Assembly: GCA_014529385.2 (NCBI GenBank)
Contig: CM043952.1
Span: 54,454,119-54,518,118 of the forward strand
Origin: Adiantum capillus-veneris
Taxonomy: Eukaryota > Streptophyta > Polypodiopsida > Polypodiales > Pteridaceae
DNA length: 64,000 bases
Reading direction: 5' to 3'
Shown here: positions 1-10,249 of the stretch, one piece after another
Layout of the letters: the number at the start of each line of letters is the position of its first letter
Position numbering within the stretch: the stretch's first letter is position 1
Translations under genes and position numbers: made by a program
The notes under the pieces: generated by a model
Databases searched by the model: none
Seen by the model: only the letters and a program-made list of their open reading frames with translations
What the model was told of the DNA's origin: nothing

Positions 1-92
1 TCTGCCATATGCCTTCTCTGAATCGAGCAGGAGGATCACCAGTGGCATATGGGATGATCAAGCCAACTCTACTGCCCGATGAAAGTACAAAT

Positions 93-165
93 TGTGAGAG
101 TGAGCAGCGGAGAGGGTGTGAGCCACGCGTGCCGAAAACGCTGGAGAGAGAGAGAAAGAAAGAAA
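93..165 (-). repeat. Distal (U5) end of the LTR of copia copy 1, cut off by LINE insertion
   Basis: Read on the minus strand, this stretch matches the end of the LTR at 15521-15571: the run after the CT tract (about 50 bases, from the CAACG/CAGCG junction to the terminal CTCTCACA) is nearly the same in both. The two copies diverge exactly after the CACA end, which marks the LTR border at 93. The rest of this LTR lies at 10684-11022, on the other side of two LINEs. Positions 1-92 are unrelated flank in which I see nothing. Confidence 0.75.
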
Positions 166-198
166 GAAAAGAAAGAAAGCTTTATTAACGTCTTTGAA

Positions 199-214
199 AG
201 GCCGAACTCGACCT
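199..214 (-). other. 3'-terminal hairpin of LINE-A
   Basis: Sense strand reads AGGTCGAGTTCGGCCT, which folds into a 7-bp stem (with G-U pairing) around a two-base loop, about 20 bases before the 3' end. The same element, with a perfect stem, lies at the same place in LINE-B (5260-5275), although neighbouring 3' sequences differ. In several LINE families a 3' hairpin is the template signal recognised by reverse transcriptase; that role here is inferred. Confidence 0.6.
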
Positions 215-438
215 ATGAGACAATATCATATACATGTGTTGATGCTCTAGGCATCGGAAAATTAAAAAAAAAAGGGTATAAACTGAAATGAGCCTATACT
301 ATGCAAAAGGGTGTGATAGGGTGGTGCATGTGGTGTACAATGTATAGTGTGGGTCCTCGTGTCGAGGTGTGCTCACGCATCATCAGGCTCAACTAGGGGC
401 TGCAAGGTGATACCACCATGAGATGATAGGGAGGGTAT

Positions 439-1633
439 CTAAAAACAAGCAACATATGTAGGGTAGAGAATGTGGTACATCAGTGGTGGCCTGCTCAGGT
501 ATCTCTGGAATGCAGGATCTCCTGGTGCTGGTACATGACTCTGCTCTAGATACTGATGGTGTAAGGTTAGTATCCTCAAGATCTCCCTCTGGTGACACCC
601 ATGTGTCCTGTATCCTGGGAGCCTCGGTCTCCGACGTGCCCTCTGAGACTCTGCCTGCAGAAGGGTAAGCCCTCTACTCTGTGTAGGTAGTGTGGGGGGG
701 TCTGGCCCTGCTCGTCGGAAAAACTGTGTGATGGTAGTCTGTGTCCTGCTATCCTGACTCTGGCGTGGCTGTAACAACTGCTCTCGAACCTCTAAAGCCG
801 CAACCAGGAACTGGCCAAACCTCCGCTGCTCTCGGCCTATCATATGCTGCTGTAATGAGTCTCCAATGCCATATCTCTCTCTCAGCTCTGTATATGCTGG
901 GCATCTCATGACAAAATGCTCCTCACTCTCCACCTCCGTCTGGCAAATCCGGCATGTACGCTCCTCTAGTGGTATGCCTCTGGCTCTGCCACTCTCAATC
1001 TCTAGCTGATGTGATGACACTCGTAGCTGGCCAATGTTGACCCGAAGTCGGTGTGGCATGTACTCTTGCATGTATAATGGAATCTCAATGAATCCCTGCT
1101 CTGAGAACCTCAGAAAATGCTCATAGTAATATAGCATTTTAGGAGGTAGGGTGTCTGTGGGCCTGCGCCATGTCCTCTGAATATATGTATGCCATATCTC
1201 CTGTCTGATGACCCTATTCCGCTCAGAGCGTGAGAGGGTATAGGTCGGGGCCTGGGTGTCATACTGGAGTGGTGGTAGTCTATCGATATCAAAGCCGTGC
1301 TGAGCTAGCCAATCTCTTGTCTGGGCATACCATGAGCTAGTGTCCCCTGCCTGTGCCATCTCTCTAGATGCAATGAAGGCTCTATGAGAGATCCTATCTG
1401 GATCCATATCTTTGAATCTGCGAAGAAGGCAAACAGTCTGAAAGAGTGCCTCTACCAACATCGGTGGTGCAGCCAGCTCAGCTCTAATAATGTCGTATGG
1501 AACTGATGGCTTGCTGCGAATCATCCTGGAGATCATAATAATCTGTGGCCTCTCTATCTGTGTCCATACTGAGTCTGCCAGTCCCGGTCCCCAAATGGCC
1601 GAGGCATACATGAGTGCAGGTGTGACCAGTGTG
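439..1633 (-). CDS. LINE-A ORF2, carboxy-terminal part (after frameshift)
   Basis: Continues the reverse transcriptase protein in another frame. The longest open stretch from a Met is 439-1611 (390 aa). It contains the post-polymerase region (TQIERPQIIMISRM, AAPPMLVEALFQTV) and a zinc-finger-like motif at residues 220-237 of this segment, C-x2-C-x8-H-x4-C, the usual end of plant LINE proteins. Comparison with LINE-B shows that one extra base in the G run 1656-1659 breaks the join with 1634-4354; sequence before and after is collinear with LINE-B. It is therefore not an independent gene. Confidence 0.85.
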
Positions 1634-4354
1634 TCAAAGAGCCACCCCTTCGTCCGGGGCTCCTGGAAGTGGGCCTGGTGGCACTCTCTCCATCAGAGCT
1701 AGTGATGCGTATCCTCTGGTAAGTCTATCTCTGGCTGCCTGTGTCATGGAGAAGGTCCCTGATGCTGCGGTGAATGTAACCCCCAGATATACATATGAGC
1801 CTGTCACCTCTATATCCCCTCCAGCTACTGTAAATCTACTCTGTCGGCGAATCTGAGCCGATGTATGAAATATGAGAACCTTGGTCTTGCCAAGGTTCAC
1901 CGTGAGTCCTCTCTGTGAGCAGAAATCATCCAAGGCCTGCAAATGTAGTTGTAGTCCCTCTGCCGTCTCTGACATCAGGACAATATCATCTGCATATAAG
2001 AGTATGTGTACAGTAGTCCCTGCAATATCCACACCCTCTCCACCCCTGTGCAAGATGAAGTCTACAATCTCGTCAATGTATAGACCAAAGAGTGTAGGTG
2101 ATAGGGGGCAACCTTGTTTCACACCAATGATGCTCACAAGGGTGTCAGATAATCCACCCGGGCATCTCACTCTGCCAGATACATGCTCATACAATGCATA
2201 GATCCCCCATGCCATCTCCTCTCCAATCCCAAGCGCAGCCAGACATTGGAAAAGTCTCTCTCTAGGTACTGTGTCAAATGCTTTGCGGAAGTCAACGAAG
2301 CAGCAATATAATCTCCTCTTCCTTACCCGTGTCTGGTCGATCAGACAACGAAGGGTGAAGATATGATCAATAGTAGAGAAAGCTCGGCGGAAGCCTGCCT
2401 GTCCTGGTGTCCTCATGCCCTCTCCCTCTGCTTGAGAACTGAGCTCCTCCTCTAAAACCGCGCCATATAGTTTGGCCAGTATAGGACCAATCATGATAGT
2501 GCGATATGTGCTAGGATCCATGGCATCCCCAGATTTGTGGATAGGCACGATGGTGTGCGCTGTCCACGACTCTGGGAATCCCTCTGAAAGCGCGCGGTTG
2601 ACGAGGTGGGCAATGAGTGGTGCCAATGCATCACAGCCATATATAAGATGCTCTGCCTGTAGGCCTGCCTGATCTCTAGCCCTCCCATGCTGTAGGTGGG
2701 ATATAGCTTTCTTCACCATGTGGGTGGTGAAGAAAGTAGATGATGTGGGTCGGGTAGCCGATGGCGTAGGTATGGGTGGCTGTCCTGGGATCTCGTATAA
2801 GCTCTCGGCATATCTGTGCCATGTCGCTGGGTCCTGAATAGGAGCGGATGGCCTGGGAGGTCTGATCCGACGCCATGCCTCAGCACTATTCTTGCTCATG
2901 AGTAAATGATAGATGTCCCAATACTGGTGCTCCTCCCACTCCCGTCTTTTACGACGGGTAAGTGTCTGCATCTTGCGCTGAGCCTGGCGATGTGTAATCT
3001 CCCCTCTTATCTCCAGTATATGTAGGTGTCTGTGTAGATCTCGACATTGGTCGTCGTACCACCTGTTTTGTGGCATAGTGCCAGTGTGTGGAGGGTGTGT
3101 GTGTGTGCGATGTGGGAAACTTTGAGTGGCTGACTCGTGTAAGATGGATGTAATGTGTGTGGTGAGTGTGTCCAGAGGTGCTGTGGGGTCTAAGTGTATA
3201 AGGTGCTCGTGCAGGTGATGTATATAAACAGGAGTGAGCTCATGAGTGAAAGAAATGGTAGTGTAAGTGTGAGGGGGGGAGGCGAGGGGGTCAGCAAGCT
3301 GTGTAGCAAAAAGGGAGAATGTGAGATAAGTATGATCCGCCCCTATCGGTGTGCGTGCAACGCTGAAGGAGTGTATAAGCTCTGCTGTCTGGGTAGAGCC
3401 CAACAAATAGTCTACTGTGCTCTCTCCGCCACTGTGTGGGAAGCAAGTGAATCCCCAAGAATCTGGCCACCTCGCCATCCCGTTATAAATAACCAGATGG
3501 TGCCTGCTGCCAAGCTCAAGGTGTCTGCCATATCCAGTGTTGTCCTGTCCCCCATCTGCAGACACTCTACTCACCCCCATGTCCTCTGCATCAAGTGCCC
3601 TCATGATCTCCGGCTGCTCCATATCATAGATCTCACACTGTCGGCTCTGTGTCCTCCCGTTGAAGTCCCCCATGAGGAGGACTTCCCCGAGTGATGTGTA
3701 GTGAGAAATGTCCTCCGACAGTCGAGAGTAGGGGTCCTGGATAGCATATCGTGATCCATGTGGTGAAAAGTAGCATATGGCAATGTATAGCCCTCTCTCG
3801 TGGGTGAGCTCTAGCCGTACCCACATATAGCATGCCTCCTCGTCTCTACTCATCACCTGTATCCGGTTGTGTAAGCTCTGTTTGAATAGTATGGCCACCC
3901 CTCCTGACCCCCGAGCTGTACTCTGTCTTGTGATGGTCCTGTAAGTCGACTCCCACTGGAATCCTGTGACTACAGGTAGTCCTCTCTCTGGGCTCTCATG
4001 TGTCTCCGTAAAACATACAAAGTCATGCTCACTGATGGTCTCCTCTAGGCGCTCCGGATGTGTCCATCTAGAACCATTGCAGTTCCAGACTGCCCCTCTG
4101 AGTGGTGTCCCCTGTGCTAGTGTATGTGTCTCATAGGTCCCGAATCCATATGAGATTGGGCGGCCGTCGATGAAGATTCTACCATCTCGAAAGAAGGCCT
4201 TTTTTACCTTCTTTCCGTGCCTGAAGGACCCTGGGCATGCATGATTTCCTGTGCTCGATCTGCATCCTAGTGAGGTCCTCGTCCATAAAGATATGGCCGC
4301 CCTGGAGGCCTCGTAAGAGCACCCTTTTGCGAAAAAAGGTGGTGCGGTCCTCAT
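1634..4354 (-). CDS. LINE-A ORF2: endonuclease and reverse transcriptase
   Basis: 906-residue open frame. Residues 88-345 are an apurinic/apyrimidinic-type endonuclease: WNCNGS (N92), FTETHES (E117), GDFNGRTQ (D230, N232) and the final GADH (D340, H341; commonly SDH). Residues about 575-865 are a reverse transcriptase: HKSGDAMDPSTYRTI, GQAGFRRAFSTIDHI, VDFRKAFDTVPRERLF (D688), KQGCPLSPTLFGLYIDE and LLYADDIVLM, the YADD catalytic box at 1985-1996. The Met at 4354 lies inside ORF1 in another frame and is probably not the true start, because sequence up to about 4180 follows the ORF1 frame of the sister element. Function: nicking target DNA and copying the element RNA at the nick. It ends early at 1634 by a single-base frameshift. 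Confidence 0.9.
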   Translation of the reverse strand: MRTAPPFFAKGCSYEASRAAISLWTRTSLGCRSSTGNHACPGSFRHGKKVKKAFFRDGRIFIDGRPISYGFGTYETHTLAQGTPLRGAVWNCNGSRWTHPERLEETISEHDFVCFTETHESPERGLPVVTGFQWESTYRTITRQSTARGSGGVAILFKQSLHNRIQVMSRDEEACYMWVRLELTHERGLYIAICYFSPHGSRYAIQDPYSRLSEDISHYTSLGEVLLMGDFNGRTQSRQCEIYDMEQPEIMRALDAEDMGVSRVSADGGQDNTGYGRHLELGSRHHLVIYNGMARWPDSWGFTCFPHSGGESTVDYLLGSTQTAELIHSFSVARTPIGADHTYLTFSLFATQLADPLASPPHTYTTISFTHELTPVYIHHLHEHLIHLDPTAPLDTLTTHITSILHESATQSFPHRTHTHPPHTGTMPQNRWYDDQCRDLHRHLHILEIRGEITHRQAQRKMQTLTRRKRREWEEHQYWDIYHLLMSKNSAEAWRRIRPPRPSAPIQDPATWHRYAESLYEIPGQPPIPTPSATRPTSSTFFTTHMVKKAISHLQHGRARDQAGLQAEHLIYGCDALAPLIAHLVNRALSEGFPESWTAHTIVPIHKSGDAMDPSTYRTIMIGPILAKLYGAVLEEELSSQAEGEGMRTPGQAGFRRAFSTIDHIFTLRCLIDQTRVRKRRLYCCFVDFRKAFDTVPRERLFQCLAALGIGEEMAWGIYALYEHVSGRVRCPGGLSDTLVSIIGVKQGCPLSPTLFGLYIDEIVDFILHRGGEGVDIAGTTVHILLYADDIVLMSETAEGLQLHLQALDDFCSQRGLTVNLGKTKVLIFHTSAQIRRQSRFTVAGGDIEVTGSYVYLGVTFTAASGTFSMTQAARDRLTRGYASLALMERVPPGPLPGAPDEGVAL

Positions 4355-5003
4355 CTCCTCGTAACTGCATGATCAACGGGCGAGCTCGAGTGGTGTCACG
4401 GCCGGCTCGCCATGCCTTTGTAAAAGGCATAGTCTCTTTGTAGCCTAGTTGGTTACAAAGCTCTCGTGCATCCTCCTCTGCTGAAGGTCCCTCTTTAAGG
4501 CCAGTGATCCTAACATTGTGTTTCCTCATCTGGCGCAATCGCTCCTCCTCGAGAGTAAGCTGAACCCTCAAGTGCTCTCCCATGTGAACCTCCTCGCATA
4601 CCTCCTTCTTGATATTCTTTTTAACTACTTCCACCCATCCCGATTGTTTGGCCTCCATTTCTGTCTGGATCTCTTCTTTGATGTCTGCTTTCCACTTATT
4701 TTTGATCTCTACTTCTATGTCTTCGAAGCTCGAGATTTCCCCCTCTTCCCTGGAGATCCGGAGGTGGTTGATGCTTTCTTGTATACGGTGTATCTCCGTG
4801 TTGGAGGTGTCACGGAGTTCTTCGAATGCTTTCTTCCAGGCCTCCTTTTCTTCTGTGAGGCCTCTGATGTTATCCTCCATCTGCTTCATCTTCTCCGTCA
4901 TCCTCCTTACTTCGGCGTTCAGTGCCTTGTCCGCATCTTTCTTGGCCTGTGTGATAGCTCTGGCTATCATGTCCTCCACTTCTTTCCTGTCAAGAGGTGC
5001 CAT
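4179..5003 (-). CDS. LINE-A ORF1, coiled-coil RNA-binding protein
   Basis: 274 residues, intact. Residues 1-130 are charged and helical (KMKQMEDNIRGLTEEKEA), as in a coiled coil. A conserved block follows: WVEVVKK, then TLEEERLRQMRKHNVRITG, then AWRAGRDTTRARPLIMQL and FFRKRVLLRGL, the arrangement of L1-type ORF1 proteins (coiled coil, RRM-like core, basic C-terminal domain). Known role in the family: trimeric nucleic-acid chaperone of the LINE ribonucleoprotein. LINE-B has the same protein at 9406-10227. The last seven residues are read out of the ancestral frame after the T6 run at 4200-4205, so the natural protein probably continued into ORF2. Confidence 0.85.
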   Translation of the reverse strand: MAPLDRKEVEDMIARAITQAKKDADKALNAEVRRMTEKMKQMEDNIRGLTEEKEAWKKAFEELRDTSNTEIHRIQESINHLRISREEGEISSFEDIEVEIKNKWKADIKEEIQTEMEAKQSGWVEVVKKNIKKEVCEEVHMGEHLRVQLTLEEERLRQMRKHNVRITGLKEGPSAEEDARELCNQLGYKETMPFTKAWRAGRDTTRARPLIMQLRGDEDRTTFFRKRVLLRGLQGGHIFMDEDLTRMQIEHRKSCMPRVLQARKEGKKGLLSRW

Positions 5004-5259
5004 GGTCGAGCTCGAGGAGGCGAGGCTGAGCGCACGGGAGGCCTAGTGTTTACAGCCCATCCCCTTGAATGTTGAGATACTAATGGATATGAGCGTGGCC
5101 TGGGCTGCCCGTCTCTGGGTTGCTGTGATGGTGGAGCTGCAGCACAATGCAGCACAAGGCGAGACGTGTGCAGGGGCAAGAGGTGGACTGAAGGCGAGGG
5201 GTGGGCTGGAGGCGAGTGGTGCGCTGCTGAGAGAGAGAGATTTTTTAACGTCTATAAAA

Positions 5260-5275
5260 AGGCCGAAGTCGGCCT
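5260..5275 (-). other. 3'-terminal hairpin of LINE-B
   Basis: AGGCCGACTTCGGCCT on the sense strand: seven perfect base pairs around a CT loop, preceded in both LINEs by TTGTCTCAT and followed by AGACGTTAA. It is the counterpart of 199-214 and the best-conserved non-coding piece shared by the two elements. Confidence 0.65.
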
Positions 5276-5478
5276 ATGAGACAAATCAAAGTACATGAGG
5301 TGTGTGTCCTCTATGTATCCATAAAGGATAAAAGGTACAAAAGTAAGAATAAGCTATCCTGTGTAATGACTGGGAGGTAGGTGGTACAAGAGGGTGGGGG
5401 TGGAGCTCCAGAAGACTAGGGGGGAAGATGCAATCCTATATGCTGGGGTAAATACAATCATGAGATGCTGTCCTATCT

Positions 5479-8400
5479 CTAGCTCCATCCAGTCCCATAA
5501 TCAAGGTGTAATACATGATGCATGGGTGGGTAGGGTGCGAACAATCCGCGTAAGATGGCGGCTGGATCTGCAAAAGCCCAAGTACGTCGCTCCTCCAAGG
5601 ATCTGTAGTAGTGCTCCTGGATCTCCTGGATCTCTTTCGTGTAGGCGGGTTGCCCTACGTCCATGGGTGCGTGGGCGTCTGCAAGCTCGGACCTCCTCAG
5701 CTTGCTGTAGAGTCACTCCTCTCTGGGTTCGAAAGTGATGGTGCTGCTATAGTCCTCTGGAAAAAATCCATGAGCTATGTCTGGCGCTCGTCTCTCACCC
5801 CTGATGCTGGCTGGAGGAGGGATTCCCAATGCTGCTGTGCCCCTATGAGGAAACGGCGGAACTGTCGCTGGTCTCTGGACTCAAAAATCTGATGTAGAGT
5901 GGGCTGATCTGCAAACAAGGTCGGATATCTGCCTCTAATCTCTTCATATGCTCTACATCTGCATACATCATGCTCCTCGCTCTCAATCTCTGTTGTGCAA
6001 AATCTGCATATCCTCTCTGCTCTGGGGACCTGTGCAGCTCTCCCTGCCTCAATCTCTAGCTGATGTGATGATACTCTTGAGCTGTCCGATGGCGACCCGT
6101 GTTCTATGTGGCATGTAGACATCCATGTATCTCGGTCTCTGGATGAAACCATCTACTAGAATTGTGAGGAAGTGGTCCCTGTAGTAATGCCTCTTCGTGG
6201 GAAGAGGCTCGCTGGGTGTGATCCATGTCTCGCTGATGTATAGCTGCCAGAGATCCTGTCTGAGAACTCGATTCCTCTCGGTGTGTGAGAGGCATATGTG
6301 AGGGGACTCAGGATCATACTGAAAAGGAGGCAGATCCGTGATGTCCAAGCCATGGGATGTAAACCACTCTATAACCTGTGAGTACCATGCCCTCGTGTCC
6401 CCCTCCTGATGCAGTTGTATCGATGCCTCAAAAGCTCTGCGGGTGAGTCTGTTTGGTGGGAGCTCTCGCATGCACTGGATGAAACAAACTGTTTGAAAGA
6501 GAGCCTCTACTAGCATCGGTGGTGCAGCTAGCTCTCCTTTGATGATATCATGTGGTACTGACGGTTTGCTATGCAGCAAACGGGAGATCATGACGATCTG
6601 TGGACGCTCTATCTGAGTCCATAGGGATGCGGATAGCCCTGGTGCCCATACTGCGGCTGCATACATCATGGCAGGTGTGACTAGAGTGTCGAAAAGCCAC
6701 CCCTTGGTGCGGGCTCCTGGAAATGGGCCTGATGGCATCTGCGCTCCAAGGTGGCCAGCGCTGCGTACCCTCGTTTAAGTCGGCGGTCTCGGGCTGCCTG
6801 TGCCATGGAAAATCTACCAGTGGTGCCAGTGAAAGTCACCCCCAGGTATACATATGAATCAACCACATCGACCTGCCCGCCTGCTGGCTGTGAGTACTGT
6901 TCTGCTTCGAACTGTCCTAGAGGTGTGGAAAATCATGACCTTGGTCTTGCCAAGGTTCACTGTGACTCGTGAGCCCTAGATGTGTGCAGAAATCATCCAA
7001 GGCTCGTAGGTGGCTCTATAGTCCCTCCTGTGTCTCAAAAACTAGGATGATATCATCAGCATAGAGCATAATATGGATTGGTATACCTCCCAAGTCTGAT
7101 CCCGTCTCTCCTGCTCGTAGAATGTAATCTGATATCTCCTCGATGTAGAGACCAAAAAGAGTCGGGGAGAGGGGGCATCCTTGCTTCACACCAATAGTGT
7201 TAGCAGTGGAATCCGATAGTCCACCTGGGCAAGCGCACTCTACCAAAGACCTGCGCGTATAGAGAGTGAATGGCCCAGATCATCTCAGATGGTATCTGTA
7301 GCTCCTGAAGGCGCTAAAAGAGTCTCTCTCTAGGGATAGTGTCAAAGGTCTTGCGGAAATCCACAAAGCAGCAGTAGAGTCTCCTCTTCTGTGCTTTCAC
7401 TCCATCGATCAAGCAGCGAAGCACGAAAATGTGGTCGATAGTCGAGAAAATGCGTCGAAAGCCTGCCTGTCCTGGTGCTCGTATACCTGATGCTTCTGCA
7501 TGTGTTCTAAGCTCTGCCTCAAGAACAGCCCCATATAGTTTGGCCAATGTGTGGCCAATCATGATAGTCCTGTAGTTCCCGGGGTCCAGGGTGTCGCCAG
7601 ATTTGTCGATAGGCACGATGGTGTGCATAGTCCACTCCTTTGGTAGTCCCTCAACCAAAGCCCGATTGAAGAGACGTGCTATCAAGGGGGAGAGAGTGTC
7701 TGCTGCATATATCAGGTGCTCACTCTGTAGTCCAGTGTGGTCTGCTGATCGGCCGTGTTGAAGGCGTCGGATGGCCCTCTCCACCATGCTAGATGTGAAG
7801 AAAGTCGAGGTGGTAGGTCAAGGATCAGGTGGCTCTGGGATCAGTGGCTGCCCAGGTATCTGGTACAAGCGCTCGGCATAATCATGCCAGATATGGGGGT
7901 CCTCCAAGGGGGGGGGGGGGGGGGGGGGCTCTCTCAGAATCCTCCATGTTGAGGCACAATCTGTACTCGTGAGGAGATGATATAGCTCAAGCTCCTGTGC
8001 CTCCTCGAAGGCCCGCCGTTTACGACATGTGATGGCCTTCATCTGTCGTCTGACCTCACTCTCAGTAATCTCCTCTAAGGCTCGTCGAGCCCGTAGCTGT
8101 CTGTATAGATCTCTGCACTCCCCGTCATACCATCGGTTCTGGGGCATCGTCCGGGGGGGGGGGATCGGCCACTGTGAGTAGTGTGTGGAAACTTGAAAGC
8201 AGCTGAGGGCTAAGGTGTGTAGAGCTGCTGAGAGCTGGCTAGTGAGTGTAGAGAGTGGTGTGTCTGGATCGAGAGTGTAGATTCCCTCATAAACATGTGA
8301 TGAGTAAACGCGGGCTAGCTCATGTGTGAAGTGTATAGTGGTGAGTGGTGTGGATGTAGGTGGTGTATGTGAGATGGGTGAGCCGGTGAGAGAGAGGGCG

Positions 8401-9267
8401 AGATATGTGTGGTCAGCCCCAATAGGCAGTGGTGGGATGGTGAAGGATGTGAGTAGATGGGTTGTCTCTCTGAAGCCAATGTAGTCCATTGTACTACCTC
8501 CACTGGCTACTGATGGCGGTATACAAGTCAGGCCGCCGGATGATGGCCATTGTGCCATCCCGTTATAAATAACGAGACGGTGCTGTGATCCCAGGCGAAG
8601 TAGGTGCCTCCCATATGGTGTGGGTGTGGTGGTATCACTAGAAATCCTCTCTGCCCCTGTGTCCTCCATGGTGGAGAGTAGCTCTGGGTCGTCGAAGTCG
8701 TAAATATCACACTGTCTACTCTGTGTCCTGGCATTGAAATCCCCCGTGAGGAAGACTTCACCCAGTCTAGAGTACTCCATGATCTCCTCCCTGAGACATG
8801 CATATGGTAAGTGTGTATCATCCTCCTCCTCTCCTCCGTGTGTGTGTACCTCCTCTGTCTCCCCTCCATCTATCTGTGCAAACCGCGAGCCGCTAGGTGC
8901 AAAGTAGCATATGGCGATATAGAGGATGTGCTCCTCAGAAAGCTCAATCCGTATCCACATGTAGCATGCCTCTGGACCGCGTGCTACTATCTGTATCCTG
9001 CTATGAAGTGAGCAGCGTAGAGAACTGCTACTCCGCCAGATCCTCTAGAGGTGTTGTGCCGTGTACACTTCCTGTGTGTAGACTCCCATGGTAGTCCTGT
9101 ACTCGAGGTAGACCTCTCCCTGAGCTCTCGTGTGTCTCTGTGAGGAGAATGATGTCTCGACCATGTATCACCTCTTCCAATCTCCCTGGATGTGTCCACA
9201 AAGAGCCATTGCAGTTCCAAACTGCCATGTGTATCTCCTCGTATAGTGTCTCATAGGCCGCGAGTCC
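5479..9267 (-). pseudogene. LINE-B ORF2, endonuclease and reverse transcriptase, multiply frameshifted
   Basis: Fragments in several frames, in order: endonuclease start with AVWNCNGS and LTETHES (9028-9228); endonuclease body with GDFNARTQSRQ and GADHTYL (7818-8960); reverse transcriptase fingers with GQAGFRRIFSTIDHI and VDFRKTFDTIPRERLF (7314-7787); palm with KQGCPLSPTLFGLYIEE and MLYADDIIL (7016-7246); thumb (6681-6866, 6049-6738); zinc-finger part with CRFCTTEIESEEHDVCRC (5775-6152); and the tail (5479-5664). The YADD box is intact but the frame is broken at least five times. A G run at 7908-7928 expands a proline stretch in the connector. Confidence 0.85.
7908..7928 (+). repeat. (G)21 homopolymer inside LINE-B
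   Basis: Twenty-one consecutive G on the plus strand, read as prolines on the LINE sense strand in the connector between endonuclease and reverse transcriptase. A shorter G run lies at 8152-8162. The length of such runs is often unreliable in assemblies. Confidence 0.9.
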
Positions 9268-9405
9268 CTATGCTACGGCTTTGCAATCGATGATGACGCG
9301 ACCGTCGCGATAGGAGGCTCGTTTTCCCTCTTTGCACGCTTGTTGTATCCGAGGCATGCATGCTCTTCTATGCTCTACTTGCATCTTTGTGAGGTCATCA
9401 TCTAG

Positions 9406-10227
9406 CTAGATGGGGGGGGCCGTGAGACCTCGTAAAATTACCCTCTTTCGGATGAAAAGGGTGCGCGCTTCCTCCGATGAAAATTGGAGGATAAGAGGCC
9501 TCTTCTTGGTACGGTCTTTGCCGGCTCGCCAAGCTTTGGTGAAGGGGGTTAATTCCTCTATTTTGTATCCAAGAGTGGTGCATAAAGTCTTGCCATCCTT
9601 CTCGGGGGTGGAGTCCTTCCCTTCTTCGATGCCGGTGACTCGTATGTTGAGGCGACGGGCATGGCGCATTTTTTCCTCTTCGAGGGTGGTGTGTACAAGG
9701 AGAGCTTCTTCCTTGTGAGCATCTTCCTTGGCTTCTTTTTTTAAGTTCTTGACCACCTCTACCCACCCCTCCTTTCTGGCCTTGAGCTTGTCTTCCAAGC
9801 TTTCAGTGAGAGCTTTGGTAAGCTCTTCCTTCATGGCCTCTTTGGTTTCGTTGTTGATCTCACCTTCCTCGGGGGTAAGAGATACAATTGAGGCCTTGAG
9901 GATGGCCATTTGTTCTTGCATCTCATCCTTCTCCTTCTTCCATCCTTCTTGGGCCTCCTTCCACTTGTCGAGCTCCTTCCTTTTCTCCTCGTCCTTGGCT
10001 TCTTTTTCCTTGATCCATTCTTCCTTTTCTCTATTCAAGGCGTCTACTTCCTTCTCGAGCTTGGAAAGACGGTTGATAATATTATTGATGGCGGAATCCG
10101 CCGTCTTCTTGTTCTCCTTGATGGTGGCGTTGAGCTTGTCGTCCATCTTGGCTAATTCTTCTTTAGTCACTCCTCCTTTTGCCATGTCGGGGCTTTCTTG
10201 GTTCCCTCGTGGCTCAAGTGGTTCCAA
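9406..10227 (-). CDS. LINE-B ORF1, coiled-coil RNA-binding protein
   Basis: 273 residues from the Met at 10227. The N-terminal half is strongly charged coiled coil (RLSKLEKEVDALNREKEEW). The conserved core has GWVEVVKNLKKE, TLEEEKMRHARRLNIRVTG, PFTKAWRAGKDRTKKRPLI and FIRKRVILRGL, all shared with LINE-A ORF1. The TAG at 9406-9408 looks like a point mutation: the same frame continues after it with residues matching the LINE-A C-terminus (DDDLTKMQVEHR, then CMPRIQQACKEGK) and then reaches a second TAG at 9268-9270 just before the endonuclease. The protein is thus slightly truncated. Confidence 0.8.
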   Translation of the reverse strand: MEPLEPRGNQESPDMAKGGVTKEELAKMDDKLNATIKENKKTADSAINNIINRLSKLEKEVDALNREKEEWIKEKEAKDEEKRKELDKWKEAQEGWKKEKDEMQEQMAILKASIVSLTPEEGEINNETKEAMKEELTKALTESLEDKLKARKEGWVEVVKNLKKEAKEDAHKEEALLVHTTLEEEKMRHARRLNIRVTGIEEGKDSTPEKDGKTLCTTLGYKIEELTPFTKAWRAGKDRTKKRPLILQFSSEEARTLFIRKRVILRGLTAPPI

Positions 10228-10249
10228 TGGCTCAAGTGTTGGGGGGGGT

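Larger units (their letters stand above)
166..5228 (-). mobile_element. LINE-A, nearly full-length non-LTR retrotransposon
   Basis: Minus-strand LINE with an ORF1 (4179-5003), an apurinic-type endonuclease plus reverse transcriptase ORF2 (1634-4354), a carboxy-terminal zinc-finger region (439-1633), and a 3' untranslated region with a conserved hairpin near the end. The 3' end (sense) runs GACGTTAATAAAGC and then a TTTC/CT-rich tail that merges with the CT tract of the surrounding copia LTR. The 5' region (5004-5228) is GC-rich and holds no clear reading frame. Only two single-base defects interrupt the coding part: a base in the T6 run 4200-4205 and one in the G4 run 1656-1659. It sits head to tail with LINE-B. 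Confidence 0.9.

Noticed and set aside
3194-3694. Plus-strand frame of 166 codons inside LINE-A
   Set aside because: Lies opposite the endonuclease, whose catalytic motifs are on the minus strand; it is a shadow. The same holds for 4518-5075 opposite ORF1 and 9728-10405 opposite LINE-B ORF1.
4200-4205. A6 run at the end of LINE-A ORF1 as a programmed frameshift site
   Set aside because: A shift here would join ORF1 to ORF2, but LINE-B has no such run and is already in frame, so a simple one-base insertion is the more economical reading.
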